In this document: positions 1-7,704 of the stretch, one piece after another
Numbering within the stretch: the first letter of the stretch is position 1
How the letters are laid out: each line of letters starts with the position of its first letter
Origin: Comamonadaceae bacterium
Lineage (GTDB): Bacteria; Pseudomonadota; Gammaproteobacteria; Burkholderiales; Burkholderiaceae_C
Direction: 5' to 3'
DNA length: 33,568 bases
Assembly: GCA_013297925.1 (NCBI GenBank)
Contig: JAAFJC010000036.1
Location: 1-33,568, forward strand
The notes under the pieces: model-generated
Database searches by the model: none
What the model was told of the DNA's origin: nothing
Seen by the model: only the letters and a program-made list of their open reading frames with translations
Translations under genes and position numbers: made by a program

Positions 1-1
1 T

Positions 2-1486
2 GCGCGGCTGCGCGAAGAAGCTGAGAAGGTGGCGATCAAAGTGTTTGCGCAAAACGTGCGCGATCTGCTGCTGGCCGCGCCCGCGGGCCCCAAAGCCGTG
101 ATGGGGCTCGATCCCGGCATTCGCACCGGCGTGAAAGTGGCCGTGGTGGATGCGACCGGTAAGCTGCTGGAGACGAGCACGGTGTATCCGCATGAGCCGC
201 GCAAAGATTGGGATGGCAGCTTGCATACTTTGAAGTTGCTCGCGCAAAAGCACAACGTGGAGCTGATCGCGATTGGCAACGGTACGGCCTCGCGCGAGAC
301 GGATAAGCTCGCTGGTGATCTGATCAAGCTACTATCAAAAGAGGAGCGCTCTGCGCAGGAAATACGCCGGCAAGATGGCCAAAATGCTTCAAAAACTATC
401 CAAAAAATCGTCGTCAGTGAATCCGGCGCATCCATCTACAGCGCCAGCGAATACGCCAGCCAAGAAATGCCCGATGTGGATGTGAGCCTGCGCGGCGCGG
501 CGAGTATTGCGCGGCGCTTGCAAGATCCGCTGGCCGAGCTCGTGAAGATTGATCCCAAGAGCATCGGCGTGGGGCAGTATCAGCATGATGTGAACCAAAG
601 CGAGCTCGTGAAAAGCCTCGATGCCGTGGTGGAGGATTGCGTGAACGGCGTGGGCGTGGATTTGAATACAGCTAGCGTGCCCCTGCTCACCCGCGTGGCC
701 GGCTTGAACGGCTCGGTGGCCAAGGCCGTGGTGCGCCATCGCGAGGCCAAAGGCGCGTTTGCTTCTCGGCAAGATTTGCTCGCCGTGAGTGGCCTGGGCG
801 CAAAAACCTTCGAGCAATGCGCCGGCTTCCTGCGCATACGCGGCGGCAGCAATCCGCTCGATGCCACGGGCGTGCATCCTGAGAGCTACGAAGTGGTGGA
901 GAAGCTGCTCGCCTTGGTGAAAAAGCCGATTCAAGAAGTGATGGGGCGCAGCGAGATTGTCAAAAGCATCAAACCCGAGCAAATCGTCACTGAGAAAGCT
1001 GGCGCGCTCACCGTGCAAGACATCCTCGCCGAACTAGAAAAACCAGGCCGCGACCCACGCGGCAGCTTCGTTGTCGCACGCTTCAACGATGGCATCGAAG
1101 ATATCAAAGATCTCCAGCCCGGCATGATCCTAGAAGGCACAGTCAGCAACGTCGCTGCCTTCGGTGCTTTCGTCGATCTCGGCGTCCACCAAGACGGCCT
1201 CATCCACGTCAGCCAACTCTCTCACAAATTCATCACAGATGCGCGCGAGGTCGTGCGCGCCGGGCAGGTGGTGAAAGTGAAGGTGATGGAAGTGGATGTG
1301 GCGCGCAAACGCATTGGCCTCAGCATGAAGCTCGACGCTGCGCCCGCGCGGCCAACTGGTGATCGCAATGATCGTGGTTCGCGGGGTGAAAGGGATTCAC
1401 GAGGCGGGGCGAATGCTTATCGGCCTAGGCAGGAAGAAGTGCGGAATTCTTCCATGGCGGATAAGTTGGCGGCATTGAAGCGCTGA
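2..1486 (+). CDS. tex: Transcription accessory protein Tex, 3' part (5' end outside window)
   Basis: This is the C-terminal 494 residues of a Tex protein, usually about 770 residues. The open frame runs in from the window edge, so the GTG at 29 is internal. Visible parts are the YqgF/RNase H-like domain ([20 protein letters not shown], about residues 33-55), the highly conserved [20 protein letters not shown] stretch, a helix-hairpin-helix region ([19 protein letters not shown] onward, from about 216) and an S1 RNA-binding domain (about 370-445), followed by a basic, Gly/Arg/Asp-rich tail. Tex binds nucleic acid and affects transcription. Between the conserved blocks [14 protein letters not shown] and [20 protein letters not shown] there are about 20 extra residues ([15 protein letters not shown] and following), encoded by a diverged copy of the dispersed palindromic element (328-400). 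The frame stays open. Confidence 0.95.
   Translation, partial: ARLREEAEKVAIKVFAQNVRDLLLAAPAGPKAVMGLDPGIRTGVKVAVVDATGKLLETSTVYPHEPRKDWDGSLHTLKLLAQKHNVELIAIGNGTASRETDKLAGDLIKLLSKEERSAQEIRRQDGQNASKTIQKIVVSESGASIYSASEYASQEMPDVDVSLRGAASIARRLQDPLAELVKIDPKSIGVGQYQHDVNQSELVKSLDAVVEDCVNGVGVDLNTASVPLLTRVAGLNGSVAKAVVRHREAKGAFASRQDLLAVSGLGAKTFEQCAGFLRIRGGSNPLDATGVHPESYEVVEKLLALVKKPIQEVMGRSEIVKSIKPEQIVTEKAGALTVQDILAELEKPGRDPRGSFVVARFNDGIEDIKDLQPGMILEGTVSNVAAFGAFVDLGVHQDGLIHVSQLSHKFITDAREVVRAGQVVKVKVMEVDVARKRIGLSMKLDAAPARPTGDRNDRGSRGERDSRGGANAYRPRQEEVRNSSMADKLAALKR
328..400 (-). repeat. Dispersed palindromic element, copy inside tex
   Basis: In the reverse orientation of the intergenic consensus, this stretch reads GCTACTATC, then GAGCGCTCTGCGCAG, then AAATACGCCGGC and ATGGCC, matching the reverse complement of the element at 9813-9874 in order and spacing. 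It adds roughly 20-24 codons to tex without a stop. The match is diverged, so I see it as an old insertion. Confidence 0.7.
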
Positions 1487-1584
1487 AATGATTGATATGA
1501 CCTAGGAATTGGTGCAGTAAGCCAACTATCAAGCCGCCCGCAAATGCTGGAACCTGCTCAAAGGGTAGCTTCGTGGATGGCAGT

Positions 1585-1611
1585 CAGTCGGTGACAGAAA
1601 GTCACCGACTG
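1585..1611. terminator. Hairpin between convergent tex and TPR gene
   Basis: CAGTCGGTGAC and GTCACCGACTG form a perfect 11-bp stem around a 5-nt loop, with further partial pairing outside (GGCA... with ...TTGCC). It sits in the 190-bp gap between the converging stop codons at 1486 and 1677. There is no T tract, so it may be a factor-dependent or bidirectional end signal rather than a classical intrinsic terminator. I see nothing else in this gap. Confidence 0.45.
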
Positions 1612-1676
1612 AACTTGCCTACCGCAGATGACAAACGTTATCTCACCTATGCTGCATTGATTTTAGAGCTGTAGCC

Positions 1677-2471
1677 TCATTGCAAAGTACGAACTTGATT
1701 AAGAAAATTCGCGAATTGGGCTTGCTTTTCGGGGAATCTATTTAGACCTTCTTGAAAGACAGTCTCTGCGGCTTTCAGTTCACCAAGCTTCATAAGGCAC
1801 TCTCCTTTGGAAAAGAAAGCGGTGACTCCAACTGGATTCACCTCCAGAGACTGCTCAAAGTCATTGAGTGCTTCACGAAACATGCTTAGCTCCATATAGG
1901 TAAATGCGCGGTTATCAATAGCCTCAAAGAAAAGCGGGAACAAATCAATAGATAGGCTGTACTCTTGAATAGCCTCTAATCTCTTGCCTTGATTAGATAG
2001 CGCATTTGCGCGCTGGTAATGCTCGTCAACTTTTCGAACAATCTCCCTGGAGTCTTGGCCTGTAAAAGTGACGTATCGAGCAAAGTCTGTGCTCTTTAGG
2101 TACTGCACAAAACCTACTAAATCATCTGTAGTTGGTGGTTGATTTCCAATTTTCTCCCATCCCTCACGAAAGCTGCCAGCATCGATAGGCGCATGCAACA
2201 GCATGATGTCCGCTAGCCTCAGCGAGGCGACGGTTGGCTTTTCCTTAACCGTTGCGAAAGCTAAGCAATGAGCGGTTGAACTCCCATCTGCCCATGGATC
2301 AATTGCGAGAATTTTGATTGCAGACCAGCCATTGCCCTTGTTTTGAATGATCAGGTCGCCAGGACTCAAGTTGAGACTCTCTGTCGCTAAAGATGAAGTA
2401 CTTGAGCTTGAGGGCGCACCTCTTAACGCTGATGAAAGAGTAGTCCAAAGATGCGCAATGATTCTAAGCAT
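1677..2471 (-). CDS. Tetratricopeptide-repeat protein, function unknown
   Basis: A 264-residue protein with ATG start. The first half (about 1-130) resembles nothing I can name. It opens with a Ser-rich segment after a short hydrophobic start. The second half contains TPR-like helical pairs: DEHYQRANALSNQGKRLEAI (about 148-167), then AIDNRAFTYMELSMFREAL (about 184-202) and AFFSKGECLMKLGELKAAE (about 218-236), with the usual small and aromatic positions. TPRs mediate protein-protein contacts, and no partner is evident. The gene stands alone, converging with tex and separated from the upstream hpn operon by 66 bp. Its base composition is visibly richer in A and T than the neighbouring hpn genes, which may hint at a different origin. 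Confidence 0.75.
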   Translation of the reverse strand: MLRIIAHLWTTLSSALRGAPSSSSTSSLATESLNLSPGDLIIQNKGNGWSAIKILAIDPWADGSSTAHCLAFATVKEKPTVASLRLADIMLLHAPIDAGSFREGWEKIGNQPPTTDDLVGFVQYLKSTDFARYVTFTGQDSREIVRKVDEHYQRANALSNQGKRLEAIQEYSLSIDLFPLFFEAIDNRAFTYMELSMFREALNDFEQSLEVNPVGVTAFFSKGECLMKLGELKAAETVFQEGLNRFPEKQAQFANFLNQVRTLQ

Positions 2472-2537
2472 AGTTTTGACTATAGCGGTTTAGACTGCTA
2501 ACTATGTATGAGTTGTAAATTAGAGGTTTTCGTAAGT

Positions 2538-3887
2538 CTAATGATTAGCACTTGGTAATTCTGCTTGTACAGAATGAGAAGCTACTAGACCGGAGCGCAT
2601 GGAACCTTCTAATGTCGAGGGATATGGTCCTTGCACATAGTCACCACAGGCAATGACTTTGGGTGTGATCTGAGGAGTTGGGCGCTGCAAAGCTGGGGTA
2701 CAGGCAAAGGTGGCGCGTTTGTCGATGATGGTTTGGATGGCTTGGAGGCTGGGCAGGCCGAGTTGCTTTTGGCCTTGGGTGATGACTTGTTGTTCAATGG
2801 TGGCGGCATCGCCTTGGCTGGCGCTGACGACGAAGGCTAGCACGCCAGTTTGACCTGTGAGTGCGCCACGGTCGAAGACGAATTGGGCGGGTTCGGTGGG
2901 GCTGCTTTTGAGCGCCATCATGGGGCAGGGGAGTTTGGCATCTTTGGCGTAGGCATAGACGGTGGCGATGGCTTCGTGTTGTAGGGCATCGGCGGCGTCT
3001 GCCCATGTGCTGTGGCCGCTGGCTCTCGCGATGCGGGCGGCTTCTGTGGGGGGTGTGGCTAGCACGATGGAATCGAATTTTTCTACTGAAATAGTGCTCG
3101 AATCATCAGTTCGCCGGCAAGAAATACGCACGGCGCGCTCTGAATTTGATAGTGATTCGATTTTTGTGAGGCGCTCGCCTAGGCGCACTTCGCAGCCGCG
3201 CTTTGCGAGCCAAGCGGCGGCGGCTTGAGGAAAGAGGCTGCCTAGATCGGTTTTGGGGAGGAGGAGGTTGGAGCTTCCCATGTCACCCGCTGTGGATGCG
3301 AAGAGCGAATCTTTGAGGATGCGCAGGAAGACTTGGCCGCTGGCGCGATCTGCGGGGGTGTTGAGCGCGGAGACGCACAGGGGCTCGATGAGCATTTGCA
3401 TGACGGGCTGCGTGATGCTTTTGCACAGCGCTGCGACTGTGGTGTGTGGCTCGCATTCGAAGCCTTTGAGCCGCCATAGGGCTGCTGCGCGGAGCAGGGA
3501 GAGTTTGTCTGCCCAGTTCCAGCCTTTTGCGTGCAAGACGCCCCAGGCGACGTCTAGGCCTTTGATGAGAGGGTTTTTCCAATCGGGGAGTTCCAACGCG
3601 TTCCCATCGGGGAAACGCAAGGTCAGCGGCATGCGGTGAAGAACGTCTTGTGGGTTCACGCCGACTTCGCGCATGAGGCGCAGGGTTTCGGAGTACGCGC
3701 CGATGAGGATGTGTTGGCCGTTGTCTAGGGTGCTTGTGCTGCCGTCGGGGAGTTTGACTTCGAGGGCTCGGGCTCGGCCGCCTAGGTGGCGGGAGGCTTC
3801 TATGACGGTGACTTGGTGGCCTGATTTTGTGAGTTCGATGGCTGCGGCTAGGCCTGCCCAGCCTGCGCCGGCTACTAGGACTTTCAT
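2538..3887 (-). CDS. hpnE: Hydroxysqualene dehydroxylase HpnE
   Basis: A 449-residue FAD-dependent amine-oxidase/phytoene-desaturase-fold protein. The N-terminal dinucleotide-binding motif is GAGWAGLAAAIEL (about 7-19) followed by EASRHLGGRAR, and the C-terminal FAD-contacting region is CGDYVQGPYPSTLEGSMRSG. In hpn clusters HpnE reduces hydroxysqualene to squalene as the last of three steps from farnesyl diphosphate. It is last in the minus-strand order hpnC-hpnD-hpnE, but separated from hpnD by a 160-bp gap with a REP-like palindrome pair. About residues 242-263 (around SERAVRISCRRTDDSS) lie in a loop before FDSIVLATPP and come from a copy of the dispersed palindromic element. Homologues as I recall them have a shorter loop there. 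Confidence 0.9.
   Translation of the reverse strand: MKVLVAGAGWAGLAAAIELTKSGHQVTVIEASRHLGGRARALEVKLPDGSTSTLDNGQHILIGAYSETLRLMREVGVNPQDVLHRMPLTLRFPDGNALELPDWKNPLIKGLDVAWGVLHAKGWNWADKLSLLRAAALWRLKGFECEPHTTVAALCKSITQPVMQMLIEPLCVSALNTPADRASGQVFLRILKDSLFASTAGDMGSSNLLLPKTDLGSLFPQAAAAWLAKRGCEVRLGERLTKIESLSNSERAVRISCRRTDDSSTISVEKFDSIVLATPPTEAARIARASGHSTWADAADALQHEAIATVYAYAKDAKLPCPMMALKSSPTEPAQFVFDRGALTGQTGVLAFVVSASQGDAATIEQQVITQGQKQLGLPSLQAIQTIIDKRATFACTPALQRPTPQITPKVIACGDYVQGPYPSTLEGSMRSGLVASHSVQAELPSANH
3098..3160 (+). repeat. Dispersed palindromic element, copy inside hpnE
   Basis: The plus strand reads CGCCGGCAAGAAATACGCAC, then GGCGCGCTCTGAATTTGATAGT, aligning position by position with the intergenic core GCCGGCATAGAATATGCGC and its GTGCTACTGAATTAATAGT tail. 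hpnE reads the opposite strand. Its codons through the element (CTA TCA ... GAG CGC ... CGG) are in the same phase as in tex. Confidence 0.7.
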
Positions 3888-3918
3888 TCGTCTGCCTTTG
3901 CGCGCCGGGGGCGTTGGT

Positions 3919-4037
3919 GAAAATTGGCGGCAGGGAAATTGGGGTCAGAGCCCAATTTCGTATTGACGTTGTTGTGCTCCGGGAAAGTGATCGTCCTGAA
4001 TTGGGATCTGACCCCAATTTCCCCGCCCCCAATTCTC
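3919..4037. repeat. REP-like inverted repeat pair in the hpnD-hpnE gap
   Basis: Two copies of an AAATTGGGGTCAGAnCCCAATT palindrome face each other: the left arm at about 3919-3957, the right arm at about 3998-4037. Each arm is itself palindromic, and outer sequence (GAAAATTGG with CCAATTCTC) also pairs. Palindromes with AATTGGGGTCAGA are typical of REP/BIME sequences linked to REP-associated (Y1) transposases, from general knowledge. No such transposase gene is in the window. The location inside an operon suggests an effect on mRNA stability or hpnE expression. Confidence 0.7.
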
Positions 4038-4047
4038 AACTGCATCT

Positions 4048-4902
4048 TCATCTTCCGAGCGCCTGCACCTTCCACGCTAGCCAGAATTTGCGCAGGGGGG
4101 TGAGGCTGATGCGTTGGTGGAGGACTTGGAAGTTTTCTCTTTGGATTTCGTCGAGCAGCGCGCGGTAGATTTTGGCCATCATGAGGCCGGGTTTTTGGGA
4201 GCGGGCTTCGCTTCTGGGGAGGAGGGAGAAGGCTTCGTCGTAGGCTGCTTGAGCGCGCTGGGCTTGGAATTGCATGAGCTTGGTGAAGCGCTCGCTGTAG
4301 CCTTTTTGCCCAAGGCTGAGTTCGTTGGCTTTGACTTCGAATTGCTGGAGTTCGTTGACGGGCAGGTAGATGCGGCCACGTTGTGCGTCTTCACCGACGT
4401 CGCGGATGATGTTGGTGAGCTGCAGGGCGAGGCCGAGTTTGTGGGCATATTGGGTGGTGCGCTCATCGCTCTGGCCGAAGATGCGGGCTGACACTTCGCC
4501 GACCACGCCTGCGACGAGGTGGCAATATTTTTGCAGGCCGGGGTAATCCAGGTAGCGGGTTTGCGTGAGATCCATTTGGCAGCCTTCGATCACGGCTTGC
4601 AAATGGCGCTCTTCGATGTTGAAGGCTTTGGCGTGCGGCAGGATGGCGAGCAACGCGGGGTGGCGATTGGCCGTGACTTCCGGCGCAGCGAAGGCCTGCG
4701 CCACTTCTTTGGCCCACCAGGCGAGCTTGGTGCCGGCCACGCCGGGATCGCTCACCTCATCGACCACATCATCCACCTCGCGGCAAAACGCATAAAACGC
4801 GGTAATGGCGGCGCGGCGCGCTGGTGGCAGGAAGAGGAAGGCGTAATAAAAGCTGCTGCCTGCTTGGGCGGCTTTTTGCTGGGCGTATTGCTCGGGGGAC
4901 AT
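4048..4902 (-). CDS. hpnD: Presqualene diphosphate synthase HpnD
   Basis: I place the start at the ATG giving MSPEQYAQQKAAQ (284 residues). A longer frame to 4968 would overlap hpnC by 43 bp and adds a segment not typical of HpnD. The squalene/phytoene synthase fold shows both Asp-rich prenyl-diphosphate/Mg sites: DDVVDE at 44-49 and DVGEDAQRGRIYLP at 168-181. GSSFYYAFLFLPPARR near the N terminus is family-typical. HpnD condenses two farnesyl diphosphates to presqualene diphosphate, which HpnC turns into hydroxysqualene. It lies 23 bp after hpnC and is very probably co-transcribed with it. Confidence 0.92.
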   Translation of the reverse strand: MSPEQYAQQKAAQAGSSFYYAFLFLPPARRAAITAFYAFCREVDDVVDEVSDPGVAGTKLAWWAKEVAQAFAAPEVTANRHPALLAILPHAKAFNIEERHLQAVIEGCQMDLTQTRYLDYPGLQKYCHLVAGVVGEVSARIFGQSDERTTQYAHKLGLALQLTNIIRDVGEDAQRGRIYLPVNELQQFEVKANELSLGQKGYSERFTKLMQFQAQRAQAAYDEAFSLLPRSEARSQKPGLMMAKIYRALLDEIQRENFQVLHQRISLTPLRKFWLAWKVQALGR

Positions 4903-4925
4903 GCGGTGATTATCCTTGACCGCTT

Positions 4926-5798
4926 TCAATGCCAGAGGGCTCGCCAGAAGATAACGATGCCATCCCATGCGGTGATCTTCGGTCTTGCGCTTAAAGTGCA
5001 GTAGTTCATCGCTTTGATTTTGTCTAAGATCCGCAGGCCGCCGTGGATCACGCAGCGCAGCTCTAAGCTCAGCCGCCAGCCATCAAAGCCTTTGATCTGC
5101 TGGCGCACGCTGCGGGGCAATCCAAAGCCTTTTTGCATGATCGCCGCAGAGAAATCTGCGTAGGCAGCTATCATTTTTATAGTGTTGGGTGTGTCTTGGC
5201 GTTTGAGTAGTTCGCCTGGTAACGCTTGATTTGCTGCAATCGCATTGAGCGCCAAGTAGTAGCGGCCACGCGGAATGTCTTTGCTGAGGTCTTGCCAAAA
5301 GTTGATGAGCTGAAGCGCAGAGCAGATCGCGTCTGATGCGATTAGCTCGTGCTTTCCGCTCACGCCATATAAATGCAGCAGCAAGCGCCCCACGGGGTTG
5401 GCCGAGCGGCTGCAATAGTCGAGCAATTCGCCGTTGTTGTCATACCAACGCCCAGCAGCGGTGTAGCGCACGTCTTGCTCAAAGGCTTGCAAGAGTGCAT
5501 CGAGCAGGGGCACGGGCAGGGCATGAGTGAGGATCGCTTGGCGCAGTGGGGCAAAGACTTGCGGCCAGCGGAGCGATGCTGCATCGCTGTTTGAGCAAAT
5601 CAGTAAATCAGCGCGAAACGCGGCCAAATCAGCAAGCCGCAGCCCCGCCGTCGCATCGCCTTCATCCGCCATATCGTCCGCAGTGCGAGCAAACCAATAA
5701 ATCGCCACAATCGCCGGCCGCAGCCGAGCAGGCGTGAGCCATGAGGCGACGGGGAAGTTTTCGTAATGATCAACGCCGTGGGCGGCTGGGGTTTGCAT
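4926..5798 (-). CDS. hpnC: Hydroxysqualene synthase HpnC
   Basis: A 290-residue squalene/phytoene synthase-family enzyme. HYENFPVASWL near the start, the Asp-rich motif DDMADE (41-46), QLINFWQDLSKDIPRGRYYL (163-182) and the C-terminal RPKI..WRALW are HpnC features. It converts presqualene diphosphate to hydroxysqualene. It is first in the hpnC-hpnD-hpnE operon. Its start is 57 bp from a divergent hydrolase gene, so a promoter must lie in 5799-5855. Around residues 205-221 (NTIKMIAAYADFSAAI) the DNA resembles the dispersed palindromic element. Here it overlaps a helix that homologues usually have, so it looks like replacement rather than pure insertion. No squalene-hopene cyclase gene is in the window. 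Confidence 0.9.
   Translation of the reverse strand: MQTPAAHGVDHYENFPVASWLTPARLRPAIVAIYWFARTADDMADEGDATAGLRLADLAAFRADLLICSNSDAASLRWPQVFAPLRQAILTHALPVPLLDALLQAFEQDVRYTAAGRWYDNNGELLDYCSRSANPVGRLLLHLYGVSGKHELIASDAICSALQLINFWQDLSKDIPRGRYYLALNAIAANQALPGELLKRQDTPNTIKMIAAYADFSAAIMQKGFGLPRSVRQQIKGFDGWRLSLELRCVIHGGLRILDKIKAMNYCTLSARPKITAWDGIVIFWRALWH
5136..5183 (+). repeat. Probable diverged palindromic element inside hpnC
   Basis: GCCGCAGAGAAATCTGCG then TAGGCAGCTATCA matches the variant element at 20382-20410 (GCCGGCATAGAATATGCGC then AGGCAGCTATCA) in order and near-identical spacing. The hpnC reading frame passes through in a different phase from tex and hpnE. This is the weakest of the four intragenic copies. 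Confidence 0.5.
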
Positions 5799-5855
5799 CT
5801 AGGAATTGTCGCCGGGTTTTTGAGGGGAACGACGGCAAGCAGGGATAATCCACCC

Positions 5856-6452
5856 ATGCTCATCGAATCCTCTGCCTCCCAACTCGTGCTCATTGATTTG
5901 CAGGCCAAGCTGATGCCTGCGATGCATGAAAGCTCTTTTGTTTTGCAAAACGCACTGCGGCTGGCGCAAGCTGCGCGCTTGATGCGCGTGCCGATTACTT
6001 TAACTGAGCAGTATCCCGAGGGGCTGGGCGCGACTGTGGCTGAGCTCTCAGACTTTGCACGCGAGCCGCTGGTGAAGACGGAGTTTTCTGCGGTGGATGC
6101 GGGATTGATTGAAGTCTTGCAAGAGATCGGTACGCCCAAGGCTTCGCCGAATTTGAAGAGCGTGCCCAAGCATTTGCAGAAAGCGCCTGAGAACACGCGC
6201 ACCGACATCGTCATCGCCGGTTGCGAGGCGCATGTGTGCGTGCTGCAAACGGTGATGGGGATGCTGGAAGATTTTGATGTGTTTGTGGTGACGGATGCGT
6301 GCAGCAGCCGCACCGAGCGCAATCGCGATGCGGCTTATGACCGGCTGGCTGCCGAGGGCGCGAGTCTGGTGACGACGGAGATGGTGCTCTTCGAATGGCT
6401 GCGCGGCTCGGAGCATGCGCAGTTCAAGGCAGTGCAGGCGCTGATTAAATAG
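5856..6452 (+). CDS. Isochorismatase-family cysteine hydrolase (YcaC-like)
   Basis: The start is the ATG giving MLIESSASQLVLIDLQ (198 residues). The in-frame ATG at 5766 would overlap hpnC and adds a non-conserved leader. The isochorismatase-fold triad is visible: Asp in VLIDLQ, Lys in VKTEFSA, and Cys in GCEAHVCVLQT. PITLTEQYPEGLG is also typical of the YcaC-like subgroup, whose physiological substrates are mostly unknown. Probably cytosolic. It is divergent from hpnC and followed after 9 bp by the DUF2059 gene, so the two may be co-transcribed. Confidence 0.88.
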   Translation: MLIESSASQLVLIDLQAKLMPAMHESSFVLQNALRLAQAARLMRVPITLTEQYPEGLGATVAELSDFAREPLVKTEFSAVDAGLIEVLQEIGTPKASPNLKSVPKHLQKAPENTRTDIVIAGCEAHVCVLQTVMGMLEDFDVFVVTDACSSRTERNRDAAYDRLAAEGASLVTTEMVLFEWLRGSEHAQFKAVQALIK

Positions 6453-6461
6453 GAGGACGAT

Positions 6462-6965
6462 ATGAAGATAGTTCGACGTATTGTTTGTTTGGTATTGGCT
6501 TTTGCCACGGTAACTTCAATGGCTCAAGCCGTTGATCCAGCCCTGCAACAAGCCAAGCGCCAAGAGATCATGAAACTGCTTGAGTCAACGCAAGTGATGG
6601 CACTTATGCAGCAAATGTCCGCCGCCATGATTACTCAAATGACGGGCGGTATTCGATCCAAGCGCCCCGACATTCCTTTAACGGCGCTTGATTTCTTACC
6701 TTCGACGGTTTCAGAAGTTGTGCGTGACAACGAAAAATTCTTTCAGGAAATGTTCGTATCGTTATATGACCGGCACTTCACTTTGGACGATATTCGAGCT
6801 CTCAATGCCTTCTATGAGTCTGCAGCAGGAAAGAAAATGGTGGAGAAGCAACCCATCCTGATGCAGCAAGGCATGACGCTTGGTACCGAGTGGGGGCGAT
6901 CCATCGGGCCTGAAATTGATCGACGAGTGCGTGAAAAGCTGGCTTCGCAAGGCTACAAGCTCTGA
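6462..6965 (+). CDS. Exported DUF2059-type protein
   Basis: A 167-residue protein with a clear Sec signal peptide (basic MKIVRR, hydrophobic VCLVLAFATV, cleavage probably after SMAQA at about 23). AGGAGG precedes the ATG at good spacing. The mature part is helical and ends in a block FTLDDIRALNAFYESAAGKK, typical of DUF2059 proteins. Periplasmic location is inferred and the function is unknown. The gene starts 9 bp after the isochorismatase-like gene and ends 1 bp before the next start, which suggests one transcript for 5856-7704. Confidence 0.85.
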   Translation: MKIVRRIVCLVLAFATVTSMAQAVDPALQQAKRQEIMKLLESTQVMALMQQMSAAMITQMTGGIRSKRPDIPLTALDFLPSTVSEVVRDNEKFFQEMFVSLYDRHFTLDDIRALNAFYESAAGKKMVEKQPILMQQGMTLGTEWGRSIGPEIDRRVREKLASQGYKL

Positions 6966-6966
6966 A

Positions 6967-7704
6967 ATGTTCACGCCACCCTATACCCACCCCCTCAATC
7001 TTCAAGCCACGCTCAAGCAGCGCGGCTTTGCGCTGCTGCCTGCTGCGGATGTGGCATCGCTCTCTGGCTGCACCTTGAACGATCTGCTGGCTTTGAACGA
7101 ATCTTGGAGCCGATTGGGGGCAGACAATTACTTGAAAGACGGCGGCAAGTATCGCTCGCGGCGGCATGGGAGTTGCGTGGTGTCTGGCTCGGGCGTGAAG
7201 CCCGTGCCGCATCGGGCGCATTGGCAGCCTGTGGAATACAACGCGCTGCATGGCGGGATGGAACGGATGTTTGAGCCGTTGGAGGATGCTACGCTTTCCG
7301 GAGCGCTCCGCGCAGTATTGGCTTGGCTGGGGGGCTTATCCAGCCATCTGCGTTCGCCGCAAGATTGGTTCACCGAAGTGCATCAGTTTCGCATTGACAC
7401 CGCTGGCGGCATTGGCCGGCCTACGCCTGAAGGTGCGCATCGCGATGGCGTGGATTTGGTGGCTGTGTTTTTAGTGGCGCGCGAACGCGTGAAGGGCGGC
7501 GAGACGCGCGTCTTTGAAGCCGATGCACCGGGCGGGCAGCGATTTACTTTGACTGAGCCTTGGAGCGTGTTGCTGCTCGACGATGCGCGGATGATTCATG
7601 AGACCACGCCGATTCAGCCTGCGGGTGAAGCGAGTGAGCTGCGCGGGTATCGCGATACGCTGGTGGTGACGTTGCGGAGCAACGGGTTTCAGGATGCGGT
7701 TTAG
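6967..7704 (+). CDS. 2OG-Fe dioxygenase-family protein
   Basis: The chosen ATG gives MFTPPYTHPLNLQ (245 residues) and lies directly after the upstream stop. The frame to 6880 only overlaps the previous gene. The double-stranded beta-helix metal site is suggested by HRDGVD (H and D ligands), the distal His in DARMIHETTP, and the 2-oxoglutarate-binding Arg in GYRDTLVVTLR. This pattern fits the 2OG-Fe dioxygenase family PF10014, whose known members hydroxylate amino acids. The substrate here is unknown. Its TAG stop overlaps the TAA stop of the convergent gene within TTAG. Confidence 0.75.
   Translation: MFTPPYTHPLNLQATLKQRGFALLPAADVASLSGCTLNDLLALNESWSRLGADNYLKDGGKYRSRRHGSCVVSGSGVKPVPHRAHWQPVEYNALHGGMERMFEPLEDATLSGALRAVLAWLGGLSSHLRSPQDWFTEVHQFRIDTAGGIGRPTPEGAHRDGVDLVAVFLVARERVKGGETRVFEADAPGGQRFTLTEPWSVLLLDDARMIHETTPIQPAGEASELRGYRDTLVVTLRSNGFQDAV

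Noticed and set aside
7283-7325. GCTACGCTTTCCGGAGCGCTCCGCGCAGTATT-like similarity (7288-7320) to the palindromic element inside the dioxygenase-like gene.
   Set aside because: Only the GCGCTCCGCGCA part matches; the conserved core and the tail are missing. Probably chance in GC-rich coding DNA.
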